From: an uncultured Kiloniellaceae bacterium
GTDB lineage: Bacteria; Pseudomonadota; Alphaproteobacteria; Kiloniellales; Kiloniellaceae
Length of the DNA: 64,000 nucleotides
Assembly (NCBI GenBank): GCA_947493695.1
Contig: CANLSF010000001.1
Location: forward strand, 1,302,001 to 1,366,000
Direction: 5' to 3'
Part shown: positions 9,710 to 20,390 of the stretch, one piece after another
Layout: each line of letters begins with the position of its first letter
Position numbering within the stretch: the first letter of the stretch is position 1
The notes under the pieces: generated by a model
Database searches by the model: none
What the model was told of the DNA's origin: nothing
What the model saw: only the letters and a program-made list of their open reading frames with translations
Position numbers and translations under genes: made by a program

Positions 9710-10318
9710 TCAGTTCCCGCTTTGTGCCTTCAGGTTCTCGACCACCTCGAGATTCTCGGCGTCGATAATCCTGCGCACAAGTTCGTAGCTGAAACCCTTT
9801 CTTCCAAGTGCCGCCATGTCCCGATCCCGTTTTTCCGCGCGCTGTTCCTCGTTGCGATAGGGGCCGAGCCGTCGCTTTCTTGCATAAACGATGGCGGCCG
9901 CGACTTCTGGGTCGGCAGTGTCGTCTCTAAGCCCGGAGAATGCAGCGTCTATATGGTTCGCAGCGACACCCTTGGCAGCCAGGTCGGCACGAATTCCGCG
10001 TGCTGACGTGCCGCGCCGGTGAAGGCTGCGCGCACGGGTTTCTGCATAGTTCCGGTCATCCAGCAGGCCATTGCGGGTCAGCTTATCCAGGATCGCGTCA
10101 ATGTGCTTGGCACCTTCCTCCCGGTCCGTGCCATGCGCGCGGGCAGAGCGTTCGACGCGCATCATCAGCAAGCGAGCCAGGTGTGCCCGCGAAGTCGCGT
10201 AGCGGTCCAGGTGGTACAACGCAGCATTTTCCAGGTACCGCGCAGTCGCCTTTTTGGGACCTTTTCTTCGGCGGTCGCCCTGTTTTTGCCCGCTATCGGG
10301 TTCGTATTCTTCAGTCAT
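9710..10318 (-). CDS. recX: Regulatory protein RecX family
   Basis: LENAALYHLDRYATSRAHLARLL ... LLDDRNYAETRARSLHRRGTSARGIRADLAAKGV typical of RecX. Confidence 0.82.
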   Translation of the reverse strand: MTEEYEPDSGQKQGDRRRKGPKKATARYLENAALYHLDRYATSRAHLARLLMMRVERSARAHGTDREEGAKHIDAILDKLTRNGLLDDRNYAETRARSLHRRGTSARGIRADLAAKGVAANHIDAAFSGLRDDTADPEVAAAIVYARKRRLGPYRNEEQRAEKRDRDMAALGRKGFSYELVRRIIDAENLEVVENLKAQSGN

Positions 10319-10651
10319 AGGATTTTAGAATGCCACGAGAAACGCCTGTGTTCACTGATAATGCGTTATGTGACTTATGCTCCTATAAATCGCCGGTTAT
10401 ACCCTTGGATAGCGGCCTTTTGCAGATGATTCGTAAACATATTTAAACCGTATGTGTGCACTGTGACTTTCCGACGTTACGTCGTTTACAAATGCGATTG
10501 TAGCTTTGGGTGAAACAGGTGTTGCGATCGACACAACTGCGAATTGTTCTAAGTAATAGACCTCATTTTTTAATCACATTGGCCTGGATACACTTCAGGC
10601 ACAGAAAAGACGAAGTGAATTAGGGATGCAGTTCTCCTAGATGCACGCGAC

Positions 10652-12946
10652 ATGACAGCAACTGACAGAAAATTAGTAGACACGCAGGTTTATGCATTCT
10701 TTGCTGCGGTCCTTGTTGTTTTGATGCTGCTCTTCGGCTTCTTCATTGACAGTGCTGATAGTGAGCAGCGGCGCCTTGTGCAGGTCGAGATGTCCCTGGT
10801 GGCTCGCGAAGCTGCGCATATAGCGGTGCCTCAACTGCGCGCGAACAACACCGACGTTCTGCAAAGCAGCCTGGATGAAATCCTGGCCCACCATGACGTT
10901 TCTTATCTTGCTGTGTTGGACATGCGCTCCGGCCTGACCATCAGCGCACCGGCAGGGGCAAAAGCAACAGGAGCGTCGAGCGACAGGATGTCTATCACTC
11001 TTCCCCTTCAGTCGGGTGATCAACGGCTGGGGACTCTCGTACTTGAGAAGGACCTGATGAAGTCCTCTGAGGCGCAGTCTGTCGGTAAGCACCTTGCGTT
11101 ATCGCTCGGGGCCTTGTCGGCTTTGATTGCTGCGGCCTGGGCGGGGCTCAGATTCTTTGTGATCACGCGACGGTCCAAAGACGTCAATCATGCCCGGCCC
11201 TTTTCGACGCTTGCTGCGATTACCAGTCCGTTTCTTGAGCGGGACCATCCGGATTTTGCAGCGCTCAGGCCGGATCAGGTTGCTGCGATTGTGCGGCAAT
11301 CCGGGTTCACTATGGCGCTGGTTCTGTCGAATGGCGCATTCCTGGTGAGTTCTATCTGGTCACAGGTTCCACAGTGGATTCTCATCACGTGGGTCGGGGT
11401 CGTGGGGAGTTTAGCGATTGCCAGTCTGCGCGTCTGGCTGCGGAACCGTCACCGTCCTTTGCCCGCAGAGGTCTCCAGGGCGACCTTGCGCCGGATCACC
11501 TATCAGGCAGGCCTTCTGGGCTTGGCCTGGGGTATTGCGCTCTCGGTGTTCTTTGCCAGTGTCGATACAAACAGCCGTTTTGTACTGATTGCACTGGGAC
11601 TGGGAATGGCGGCGGGCGGGACAGCGACCCTGGCGTCCGTACCTTCCGCCGCTTTGGCCTTTACGAGCGCGATTCTGATCCCGGCGTTGCTCCGGTTTGC
11701 CACACTGGAAGGAGACGGCTTCGCAACCCTGGCCATTCTCTGCATTCTTTTTGCAGGTTCGATGAGCGCCTTTCTGGCGCAGGCCTACCACAGCTTCGCC
11801 CGCAACGTCCTGGCGCGGCAGGCACAGGCACGTCAGGCTGAGACAATTGCCCTGGTGCTCAATACCTATGAGGAACAAGCGTCGGACTGGCTCTGGGAAA
11901 CGGACGACAAGCAACGTTTTGTGTCACCGCCCGAGCGCATGGAGCATCTGTTCGGTCATAAACCCGGCACACTCGCAAATTTGAAACTGACTGCGATTTC
12001 GCCGGATAGCCAACGCGAGGGCTGGCCGCAGCTTATGCATGCTTTTTCGAACCAGGAAAATTTTCGCAGTCTGGTTATCAGGACCGTTGATCTTGACGGT
12101 CAGGATCGTTGGATTTCGCTTTCGGGGCGGAAGCAGGAGGAGGGCGGATGGCACGGCGTCGGGTCAGATGTCACGATCCGGGAGACGGCCCTTATCCAGC
12201 TGCGCGACGCCATGGAGGAGGCGAAATCGGCGTCCCGCGCCACGACGGCATTCCTGGCGGCAACCAGTCATGAATTGAGAACGCCATTGAACGCCATCAT
12301 CGGCTTTTCGCAGCTTTTGGAGAGCGTTGAAGTGCCTCCTGAGAAAACCAAAGACTATCTGCAAACGATCAGTGGCGCCGGCACGCATCTCCTAAATATC
12401 GTAAACGGTATCCTCGAAATGGCCCAGATAGAGGCTGGCCAGAAGACCCTGCGCTGTGAGGAGATCGATGTCGTGAACGTAATCCAGGAAGCCATCGAGT
12501 TTCTGTCATTACAGTCGGAAACCGCCGGTACGAATCTTAGATTTACGCATCCGAAAATAGCCGCGACGGTAACGGCTGATCCACAAGCCCTGCGGCAGGT
12601 CCTGCTCAACGTCATCGGCAATGCCCTGAAGTTTACGCCAGCGGGTGGTGTCGTTGATATCGAAGTTGTCATAGAGGATGAAGAGACTGTGGTGGTCATT
12701 TCCGATACAGGCATCGGAATCGCCAAAGAGGACGTGAAGCGGGTTCTTCAGCCTTTTGCGCAGGTCGATGACCGGCTGGAGCGGCGTTATGACGGAACTG
12801 GTCTTGGACTTCCAATCGCCAAAGGTCTGATCGATATACATAACGGCAGCTTCTCGATTGAGAGCCACCCGGGTGAAGGGACCAGGGTTCGCATCGGACT
12901 GCCGCGTTCCGCCGAGATGCCCCGGCAGATTGCTCAGTCCGGCTGA
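10652..12946 (+). CDS. Membrane PAS-domain sensor histidine kinase (paralog of 4621..6909)
   Basis: Same architecture and many identical blocks (LRPDQVAAIVRQSGFTM, GLAWGIALSVFF, NTYEEQASDWLWETD, ATSHELRTPLNAIIGFSQ). Confidence 0.9.
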   Translation: MTATDRKLVDTQVYAFFAAVLVVLMLLFGFFIDSADSEQRRLVQVEMSLVAREAAHIAVPQLRANNTDVLQSSLDEILAHHDVSYLAVLDMRSGLTISAPAGAKATGASSDRMSITLPLQSGDQRLGTLVLEKDLMKSSEAQSVGKHLALSLGALSALIAAAWAGLRFFVITRRSKDVNHARPFSTLAAITSPFLERDHPDFAALRPDQVAAIVRQSGFTMALVLSNGAFLVSSIWSQVPQWILITWVGVVGSLAIASLRVWLRNRHRPLPAEVSRATLRRITYQAGLLGLAWGIALSVFFASVDTNSRFVLIALGLGMAAGGTATLASVPSAALAFTSAILIPALLRFATLEGDGFATLAILCILFAGSMSAFLAQAYHSFARNVLARQAQARQAETIALVLNTYEEQASDWLWETDDKQRFVSPPERMEHLFGHKPGTLANLKLTAISPDSQREGWPQLMHAFSNQENFRSLVIRTVDLDGQDRWISLSGRKQEEGGWHGVGSDVTIRETALIQLRDAMEEAKSASRATTAFLAATSHELRTPLNAIIGFSQLLESVEVPPEKTKDYLQTISGAGTHLLNIVNGILEMAQIEAGQKTLRCEEIDVVNVIQEAIEFLSLQSETAGTNLRFTHPKIAATVTADPQALRQVLLNVIGNALKFTPAGGVVDIEVVIEDEETVVVISDTGIGIAKEDVKRVLQPFAQVDDRLERRYDGTGLGLPIAKGLIDIHNGSFSIESHPGEGTRVRIGLPRSAEMPRQIAQSG

Positions 12947-13065
12947 CACCCTTTGGACGCTGCAGGTTTTGCTATGGCCCATGTTTGCTGTTTTGGGGAC
13001 CGTCTCTTTGTTTTGAAAGAACGGATCTCTTGCAAGCTGCGTCTCTGAGGACTATTTCATCCGAT

Positions 13066-13878
13066 ATGCAATCTTCTCCGACGACCAAGCCTTTGTCGCC
13101 CCGCAAGATGGGTGTGATCAACGGGCGCGGACTCTGGACGCTCTACGTCAAGGAAGTCCGCCGCTTCATGAATGTTTTCTCCCAGACGCTTCTGGCGCCG
13201 ATGGTGACGACCCTGCTGTTTCTCGCGGTCTTCGCCCTCGCGCTGGGTGGCGGCGGACGCCAGGTGGGGGGCGTGGACTACATCCTGTTCCTCGGGCCGG
13301 GTCTGATCATGATGTCCATGGTTCAGAACGCCTTCGCGAACACTTCCTCCTCAATCCTGATTGCCAAGGTGCAGGGCAATATCGTCGATCTGCTGATGCC
13401 GCCGCTCTCGCCTGCAGAACTGGTGATCGGAGTTGCCGGTGGTGGTGTGACGCGTGGGGTCATGGTGGGATTCGTGGTCGCACTCGGGATGTCGATCTTC
13501 GTGCCTCTGTCGATCCATAATGCCGGTTTCATTCTCTGGCACGCGATCAACGCGTCGCTGATGCTTGCGCTTCTGGGCTTGATCGGTGGGATCTGGGCTG
13601 AAAAGTTCGATCACATCGCGGCGGTGACCAACTTCATCATTACCCCTTTTTCCTTCCTCTCGGGCACCTTCTATTCGATTGAACGCTTGCCTGAGAACTG
13701 GCGCTTTATTGCGGACTTCAACCCCTTTTTCTACATGATCGACGGGTTCCGCTACGGCTTTATCGGTCATGCGGATTCTTCGCTGGCCGTGGGTTTCTTT
13801 CTGGTTCTTATCGTTAACATAGGTCTCGGGTTTACGGCTCACCGCATGATTTCGACGGGATACCGCCTTAAGGCATGA
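13066..13878 (+). CDS. ABC-2 type transporter permease
   Basis: RGLWTLYVKEVRRFMNVFSQTLLAPMVTTLLFLAVFALALGG...FSFLSGTFYSIERLPENW; ends GYRLKA. Start at 13066 preferred over 12985. Confidence 0.85.
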   Translation: MQSSPTTKPLSPRKMGVINGRGLWTLYVKEVRRFMNVFSQTLLAPMVTTLLFLAVFALALGGGGRQVGGVDYILFLGPGLIMMSMVQNAFANTSSSILIAKVQGNIVDLLMPPLSPAELVIGVAGGGVTRGVMVGFVVALGMSIFVPLSIHNAGFILWHAINASLMLALLGLIGGIWAEKFDHIAAVTNFIITPFSFLSGTFYSIERLPENWRFIADFNPFFYMIDGFRYGFIGHADSSLAVGFFLVLIVNIGLGFTAHRMISTGYRLKA

Positions 13879-13922
13879 TGGTGTCTTGAGGGTTCTGGCG
13901 CCTTAGTAGAAGCGGAAAAAAC

Positions 13923-14747
13923 ATGAGCTTAGGCGCGACAAAGGAAGTCAGCAAACCAAGAACCATCCGACAGTATGGCGCGATCAACTGGCGTGGCCTT
14001 TGGGCGCTCTATTCCCGCAAGGCGGTGCTTCGGTTTCTGCGCTATGGCCTGGAATCAATCGCGGGACCGGTCGCTTCCAGTTGCATCTTCGTTCTGGTTT
14101 TTGTGCTGGCGCTGGACGGTGGCACGGCAATGTCACCTGATTTGACCCTGGCGCAGTTCGTTGTGCCCGGAATCGTCATGTTTACGCTGGCGCATGTCGC
14201 CTTTGATTCCGCGGCAGTGATGATCATTCACGACAAGCAGGACGGGGTCATCCAGGATGTGCTGATGGCACCTCTGACACCTCTTGAGATTGTCATCGGC
14301 TATAGTCTGGGAGCGGCCACCAACGGGTTGCTGACCGGCGGCATATTGTTGGTGATCTTCTCTGTTTTTATCGATCTTCCTTTCATCAACCCGCTTATGG
14401 CAATCGGTTTTGCGCTCGGCGGGACGCTACTTTTTGCCATGGTCGGCATGATTGTAGGAATCTGGTCTGAACGCTGGGATCATTTCAGCGCCGCTGAGAC
14501 CTTTCTCGTCATGCCGTTAGGATTGCTCTCAGGCACTTTCTTTTCTCTTGAGCGCGTGCCGGGCGGGTTTGAATGGTTATTGCTGGGCAATCCCATGTTC
14601 CACGCCATAAACGGATTTCGAGCCGCCGTGACCGGTCACAGTGATGCTTCAATATGGTCTGGAGCCCTTCTGATTACCGGCCTGACCGTAATTCTGGCTT
14701 TGACGACCTGGCGTCTCTTCGCAGTGGGCTATCGCATAAAGGCCTGA
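13923..14747 (+). CDS. ABC-2 type transporter permease (paralog of preceding gene)
   Basis: RGLWALYSRKAVLRF...GTFFSLERVPGGFEWLLLGNPMFHAINGFR...GYRIKA. Confidence 0.83.
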   Translation: MSLGATKEVSKPRTIRQYGAINWRGLWALYSRKAVLRFLRYGLESIAGPVASSCIFVLVFVLALDGGTAMSPDLTLAQFVVPGIVMFTLAHVAFDSAAVMIIHDKQDGVIQDVLMAPLTPLEIVIGYSLGAATNGLLTGGILLVIFSVFIDLPFINPLMAIGFALGGTLLFAMVGMIVGIWSERWDHFSAAETFLVMPLGLLSGTFFSLERVPGGFEWLLLGNPMFHAINGFRAAVTGHSDASIWSGALLITGLTVILALTTWRLFAVGYRIKA

Positions 14748-14869
14748 AGTTGTGCCAATCACCGCTGCCTGAAGCGTCAAATCCAAGATTTAATCGAATC
14801 TCTACACTTTAGGGTTGAAGCTACACTCAGGCAGGATTGCATCGAGAAGCTGTAGGGGCGCACAAGATT

Positions 14870-15835
14870 ATGTTTTTGCTGAGATTTTCCGGATTTTCAT
14901 CAGTCTCCGGGCTTGCCGTTCCACTGGGTTTGCGTGCCCGGTTCCTTCCATTTTTGCTTCTTCTCGTTCTCTGCTGGTCTGATGCGGTTCTGGCACGCTC
15001 AGTTGACCGACCGTTCGGACAAGGCGTTTTGTGGAAGGTCGAGGGACCGCAGCGCGATATAGCCCCCAACTATGTGTTCGGTACGGTTCATGTCACTGAC
15101 CGCCGTGTTTTGAACCTGCCGATGGAGGTCAAAAAAGCCTTCGCGCATGCGCGCGCTGCCCTCTTCGAGATCAGACAGAAAAGCAGTGATGCAGCTCTGT
15201 CTCGAGACTTTGTACTGCTGGAAGAGGGGCAATCCGTGAGCCAGTATCTGGATGGTGATCAGCTCCGCCGTTTGAGTAAAGCGGCCGAGCTCTATGGCTT
15301 CGAGGAGTATGTCCTCTACCGCTTTAAGCCATGGGCTCTCTACAGCATGTTTTCTGTGCCGCCTTCGGAGGCTGCGCGGAAAAAATCCGGTAAAAAGGTT
15401 TTGGATAATGCGATGCAAACCCGCGCACGGGACTTTGGAGTGCCGGTGTATGGGCTTGAGACACTCGAAGAACAATTGGCGCTTTTCGAGGGCTCTTCGG
15501 ATGAAGAGCAGGTTGCTTACCTGGACTCGGTGTTGCGTCAGCTTGACGAGGTCGAAGTCAGCTTTGAAGCCTTTCTGCAGCTTTATTTAGCGCGCGATAT
15601 TGATGGTATCTTTGATCTTGCGATAGAAAACATGGACGCCGCTGACAGCGAAGCATGGGATTCTTTCCAGGAAGTGTTCCTGGACCAGCGCAACATCAAC
15701 ATGGTCGATCGCATGCAAAGCCATCTGCAGGAAGGCGGCGCCTTCGTTGCCATTGGCGCGTTACATCTGCCCGGCGAACTGGGCGTGTTGAACCTGCTTC
15801 AGTCCAAGGGCTACACACTCACACGGGTTTACTGA
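14870..15835 (+). CDS. TraB/GumN family protein
   Basis: LWKVEGPQRDIAPNYVFGTVHVTDRRVLNLP ... GAFVAIGALHLPGELGVLNLLQSKGYTLTRVY. Confidence 0.85.
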   Translation: MFLLRFSGFSSVSGLAVPLGLRARFLPFLLLLVLCWSDAVLARSVDRPFGQGVLWKVEGPQRDIAPNYVFGTVHVTDRRVLNLPMEVKKAFAHARAALFEIRQKSSDAALSRDFVLLEEGQSVSQYLDGDQLRRLSKAAELYGFEEYVLYRFKPWALYSMFSVPPSEAARKKSGKKVLDNAMQTRARDFGVPVYGLETLEEQLALFEGSSDEEQVAYLDSVLRQLDEVEVSFEAFLQLYLARDIDGIFDLAIENMDAADSEAWDSFQEVFLDQRNINMVDRMQSHLQEGGAFVAIGALHLPGELGVLNLLQSKGYTLTRVY

Positions 15836-15900
15836 TCCCTACTCGAGCTTGACATGAAGCCCTTAGCGTCCGGCTCATGGCTGGATTGCAGAGCGTCTGG

Positions 15901-15929
15901 TTGACAGCGACGGGCTTTCGGCGAATATT
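15901..15929 (+). promoter_or_regulatory. Putative sigma70-type promoter of argD-argF-hslO (TTGACA-17 bp-AATATT)
   Basis: ttgaca(15901-15906), 17-nt spacer, aatatt(15924-15929). Confidence 0.5.
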
Positions 15930-15939
15930 CACGAGGTAT

Positions 15940-15974
15940 CCGGGTTGGCTTCGGCCGTCCCGGGCATTTTTTTT
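15940..15974 (+). terminator. Intrinsic terminator/attenuator-like hairpin just upstream of argD
   Basis: CCGGG-ttggc-TTCG-gccgt-CCCGG hairpin (partly paired inner stem, TTCG tetraloop) followed by gca and T8. Confidence 0.65.
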
Positions 15975-16003
15975 GGTCGACGTGCAGCCAGAAGGAGGAC
16001 CTC

Positions 16004-17197
16004 GTGAGCCAAGCACTCTTGCCAACCTACGCCCGCGCTGACCTCGCCTTCGAAAGAGGTGAGGGCCCTTACCTGTATACGGCTGACGACCGACGATTCC
16101 TGGATTTTGCCGCAGGTATTGCCGTCAACGCATTGGGACACAGTCATCCACATCTGGTCGAGGCGCTGACCAGGCAAGGCGCGAAGCTGTGGCATGTTTC
16201 CAATCTCTATCAGATTCCCGATGGCGCACGCCTGGCCGAGCGCCTTGTCGAGAACAGCTTTGCGGATCGGGTGTTTTTCTCGAACTCCGGGGCCGAGGCG
16301 ATGGAAGGTGCGCTGAAACTTGCGCGCAAGTATCACCACGCCAAGGGAAATCCGGAGCGTTTCCGGGTCATCACCTGCAGCAGTGCGTTTCACGGCCGGA
16401 CCATGACGACGCTCTCGGCAGCGGGCAATCCCAAGTACCTGGAGGGTTTCGGACCGGAGCCCGAGGGTTTCGACCATGTGGCCTTCGGCAATATGAACGA
16501 GTTGCGGGCGGCTATTACGCCTGAGACAGCCGCAATTCTGGTTGAACCGGTGCAGGGTGAAGGCGGTATCCGGCCGGCTTCGGTGGAATACCTGCGTGCC
16601 CTGCGCGAAGTCTGCGACGAATATGGCCTTTTGCTGATCTTCGACGAGATCCAGTGTGGCATGGGGCGGACCGGTAAGCTCTTTGCTCATGAGTGGGCAG
16701 GGATTGCTCCGGACGTCATGGCGCTGGCTAAAGGCATTGGTGGCGGCTTTCCGCTCGGCGCCTTCCTGGCGACCGAGGAGGCTGCCTCAGGCATGCAGCC
16801 CGGATCCCACGGCAGCACTTACGGTGGCAACCCTCTGGCCATGGCGGTCGGTAACGCCGTGCTGGATGTCATGCTGGATGAGGATTTTCTGGTCCATGTT
16901 CAGCGCATCGGTGATCTGCTGAAGTCACGGCTGGAGGCTCTTGTTGCAGCCAATCCGCATGTCTTTGAAGAAGTGCGCGGGACCGGCCTGATTCTTGGCC
17001 TGAAAGCAGTGCCAACCAATGGCGAGGTTATTGCCGCCCTGCGTGACCAGGGACTCTTGACCGTCGGGGCCGCGGAAAACGTTATTCGTATTCTGCCGCC
17101 TCTGATCATAGACGAGACTCATGTCGATGAAGCCCTACAGGCTCTCGAGAAGGTCTGTACAAACTGGCCTAACCAGGCTTCGGATGGGACGTCATGA
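16004..17197 (+). CDS. argD: Acetylornithine aminotransferase (class III PLP)
   Basis: GTG start after [43 protein letters not shown]; followed by argF. Confidence 0.9.
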   Translation: MSQALLPTYARADLAFERGEGPYLYTADDRRFLDFAAGIAVNALGHSHPHLVEALTRQGAKLWHVSNLYQIPDGARLAERLVENSFADRVFFSNSGAEAMEGALKLARKYHHAKGNPERFRVITCSSAFHGRTMTTLSAAGNPKYLEGFGPEPEGFDHVAFGNMNELRAAITPETAAILVEPVQGEGGIRPASVEYLRALREVCDEYGLLLIFDEIQCGMGRTGKLFAHEWAGIAPDVMALAKGIGGGFPLGAFLATEEAASGMQPGSHGSTYGGNPLAMAVGNAVLDVMLDEDFLVHVQRIGDLLKSRLEALVAANPHVFEEVRGTGLILGLKAVPTNGEVIAALRDQGLLTVGAAENVIRILPPLIIDETHVDEALQALEKVCTNWPNQASDGTS

Positions 17198-18108
17198 CAT
17201 CGCCCAAACACTTCCTTGATCTCGATCGCTTCAGTGGCGACGAGCTCCACGGTATTCTCGATATCGGTGCAAACCTGAAAAGCGGAGAAGCTCTCAACGG
17301 TGAGAGCAAACCGCTGGCCGGCAAGATGCTCGCGATGATTTTCGAAAAACCTTCGACACGGACCCGAGTGTCCTTCGAGGTTGGTATGCGCCAGCTCGGC
17401 GGTGACGCGGTGGTGCTGGAGCCAAGCGGAACGCAGCTTGGCCGTGGGGAGTCCGTGGCGGACACGGCACGAGTTCTCTCGCGCTATGTCGATGCCATCA
17501 TGATTCGCACGACGCGTGAGGAAATTCTGCTGGAAATGGCGGAATATGCGACGGTTCCGGTGATCAACGGCCTGACTGATCGCACGCACCCCTGTCAGCT
17601 CATGGCGGACGTCATGACCCTCCAGGAGCATCGCGGCGACATCAAAGGCAAGGTCATTACCTGGTCCGGCGACGGCAATAACATGGCGACTTCCTGGATT
17701 CACGCGGCGACGCGTTTCGGGTTTGAGCTGCGTCTGGCCTGTCCGGAAATCCTCTCGCCACCACAGGACGTATTGGACTGGGCGGCGCGCGAAGGTGGCA
17801 AGATCGTTGTCACGCCGGATGTTGACGCGGCGGTGGCGGGATCGGATTGCGTGGTCACTGATACCTGGGTCTCTATGGGTGACGATGATGGCACGACACG
17901 CCATAATGTCCTGCGAGGCTATCAGGTTGATGATCGTCTGATGTCTTTGGCCAAGCCGGACGCTGTCTTCATGCACTGTCTGCCGGCCCATCGCGGTGAC
18001 GAGGTGACAGCGTCTGTGATTGACGGACCACAGTCGGTGATCTGGGATGAAGCGGAAAACCGCCTTCATGCGCAAAAGGGAATTCTCTACTGGTGTTTGG
18101 CAAAATGA
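17194..18108 (+). CDS. argF: Ornithine carbamoyltransferase
   Basis: [46 protein letters not shown]. Confidence 0.95.
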   Translation: MTSPKHFLDLDRFSGDELHGILDIGANLKSGEALNGESKPLAGKMLAMIFEKPSTRTRVSFEVGMRQLGGDAVVLEPSGTQLGRGESVADTARVLSRYVDAIMIRTTREEILLEMAEYATVPVINGLTDRTHPCQLMADVMTLQEHRGDIKGKVITWSGDGNNMATSWIHAATRFGFELRLACPEILSPPQDVLDWAAREGGKIVVTPDVDAAVAGSDCVVTDTWVSMGDDDGTTRHNVLRGYQVDDRLMSLAKPDAVFMHCLPAHRGDEVTASVIDGPQSVIWDEAENRLHAQKGILYWCLAK

Positions 18109-19061
18109 GCCCTGACACGGGTTCCGGCGCGGAGCCCGGAGACAGCCCGACCCTAGACGATCTGGTTCAGCCCTTCATGCTTGAGACCTCTGGCATTCGT
18201 GGCCGCCTGGTGAAGCTCGGCGAAAGCCTCGATACGATCCTCGGCAGACATGAGTATCCGGAACCGGTTGCTACCGCTCTCGGGGAGCTGTTGCTGCTGG
18301 CCTCGGTGCTTTCCAGCATGCTGAAGTTTAGCGGCGTCTTCACCTTGCAGGTCAAGGGCGATGGAGCCGTCAGCATCATGGTCGCTGATATCACTTCGGA
18401 AGGGGACTTGCGCGGTTACGCCGGCTTCGATGCTGACAAGCTCGCTGCGCTCGAAGCTGCACGATCTGGAGACGCGGAGCGTTTCAGCGTTTCGGAGTTG
18501 TTGGGCAAAGGTTATCTGGCTTTCACGGTGGATCAGCGCGCGGATACTGATCGCTATCAGGGCATCGTCGAGTTGGACGGTGAAAGTTTAGCCGATTGTC
18601 TGCTGCACTATTTCCGCCAGTCTGAGCAGATTCAAACCGGCTTGCTGGTCTCGGTCGGCCGGGACGGGGAAGGACACTGGCGCGGCGGCGGTCTGGGGCT
18701 CCAGCATCTGCCGGATGAAGCCAAGGCCAGCGGACAGAACGAAGATCTGCGTGAGGAAGACTGGCGCCGTTCCATGATCTTGCAGGCTAGCTGCACCGAG
18801 ACCGAGCTACTCGACGTTTCGCTGCCTGCAAACGACCTGCTGTTCCGCCTGTTCCACGAAGAGGGCGTTCGTGTCTTCGAGCGCCGGGCAATTGCCTTTG
18901 GATGCCGGTGCTCAAGCAGTCGGTTGGAAGCCGTTCTCGCGCAGATGCCGCGTGAAGAGGTCGAGACACTGAAGGTGGACGGTGTGGTTGTTGCGACCTG
19001 CGAGTTCTGCAGCACTGACTATCGCTACGATGATGCCGCACTGGACCGTCTTTACAAGTAA
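18105..19061 (+). CDS. hslO: Hsp33 family redox chaperone
   Basis: C-terminal zinc/redox motif [12 protein letters not shown]...[14 protein letters not shown] overlap with argF. Confidence 0.92.
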   Translation: MSPDTGSGAEPGDSPTLDDLVQPFMLETSGIRGRLVKLGESLDTILGRHEYPEPVATALGELLLLASVLSSMLKFSGVFTLQVKGDGAVSIMVADITSEGDLRGYAGFDADKLAALEAARSGDAERFSVSELLGKGYLAFTVDQRADTDRYQGIVELDGESLADCLLHYFRQSEQIQTGLLVSVGRDGEGHWRGGGLGLQHLPDEAKASGQNEDLREEDWRRSMILQASCTETELLDVSLPANDLLFRLFHEEGVRVFERRAIAFGCRCSSSRLEAVLAQMPREEVETLKVDGVVVATCEFCSTDYRYDDAALDRLYK

Positions 19062-19191
19062 CCTGTGTCGTTCCTGCCCAAGCCTCCGGCGTTGCAGACA
19101 TTTCCATCCAGCAGTCTAGCGCTGTATTTTCAACGGAATTTGCTGCTATAAGCCTGTCATCACTCCAATCGTTTCGAGAGGACTCGGGAAT

Positions 19192-19794
19192 ATGCGTTTT
19201 GCTTTGCGTGGTACGGCTCGTCTGGCCGTGATGCTATTGTTTGGTCTGGTTGTGGCTGCCTGTGAGACACCGCCGGCCCAGAACAACTTCGCGGAAATTA
19301 CCTTCCGCCACCTGCCCGAGATCAAATTGAACGTCGGTGAGGTTGTCTACCAGTCCGAATATCAGGCGCCCAAGACCTTGCCGAACGTGGATCACGTTTT
19401 TCCGGTTCCGCCAGAGCGTGCGATGAAAAACTGGGTGGATGATCGTCTCCGGGCCGTAGGTCCGGCGAACAAAGTCGTATTTATTCTCAAAGACGCCTCG
19501 GTGACCGAGGAAAGGCTCGAGACCAAAGGCGGAGTCACGGGGGCTTTCACGACGGAGCAGACGGAACGCTATACCGCCCGCATGGCCGTTGAGATGAATA
19601 TTGTCGACGACTTCGGCAACAGGCTGTCGACCTTGAATGCTCGCACAGAGCGCTCCACTACGACGGCGGAAGACTTATCGCTGCGGGAACGTGAGCAAGT
19701 CTGGTTCCAATTGACCGAAGATGTCATGCGTGACCTGGACCAGCAGCTCGAACCGACAATTCGGAAAGTCTTTTTCCCTTATCTGACTCTCTAA
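19192..19794 (+). CDS. Conserved hypothetical lipoprotein
   Basis: Signal peptide with lipobox-like VVAACETPP; no further family recognised. Confidence 0.7.
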   Translation: MRFALRGTARLAVMLLFGLVVAACETPPAQNNFAEITFRHLPEIKLNVGEVVYQSEYQAPKTLPNVDHVFPVPPERAMKNWVDDRLRAVGPANKVVFILKDASVTEERLETKGGVTGAFTTEQTERYTARMAVEMNIVDDFGNRLSTLNARTERSTTTAEDLSLREREQVWFQLTEDVMRDLDQQLEPTIRKVFFPYLTL

Positions 19795-20390
19795 AGGGAC
19801 GCCCGGCAAGGTCGGGTCACAAATTGCGATTTGCCATCATATGACCCGCTAAAAAAGGGGGGGCTGAGCTCTTCGGAGACTCCCTGCCTTTAGGTGTGTC
19901 TGCCACGCGCAGGTGCAATCCTGCTCTATGCGTGCGTGCGGTCTACTTTGTGCGCGACAGGACAATCGTTTCTACTTACCGGGGCGTAATCTAGAAATAC
20001 TTCATTGTTTCGCGATTGCTCATCACGAGCACGCGTGCACACGTATTTGGTGCTTTCTGATTGAAGGTGATGTGAAGCGGTCAAGAGATCGAGAAGTAAT
20101 AATAGTTATTTTGTCATTCAAAAAAACATCTTTTAAAAACTTGAATTATATAATTTTTTAAAAAACTAAGAGCATTTTTATTTTTATTTTGTTTTACATG
20201 GAAGTAACAATAGACTTAAAACATTCAAAATAAAAAATATTACAGTAACAATCGATTGTGAGCGGAGATTATAAATAAAATTACAGAAGTTAACTTGATT
20301 TATAGTTTTTCAATTCTTATTGTGGAGGTATCTCGGAAGGCATGACTGTGTACGAATGGTTGTGCTGTAGCTAAAAAATCAGAGGAATTC

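Noticed and set aside
17119-18075. 318-aa minus-strand ORF
   Set aside because: Antisense to argF, whose motifs are unambiguous.
19855-19905. Possible minus-strand terminator (C7 then T6)
   Set aside because: Stem pairing is poor by eye and no minus-strand gene is located upstream of it.
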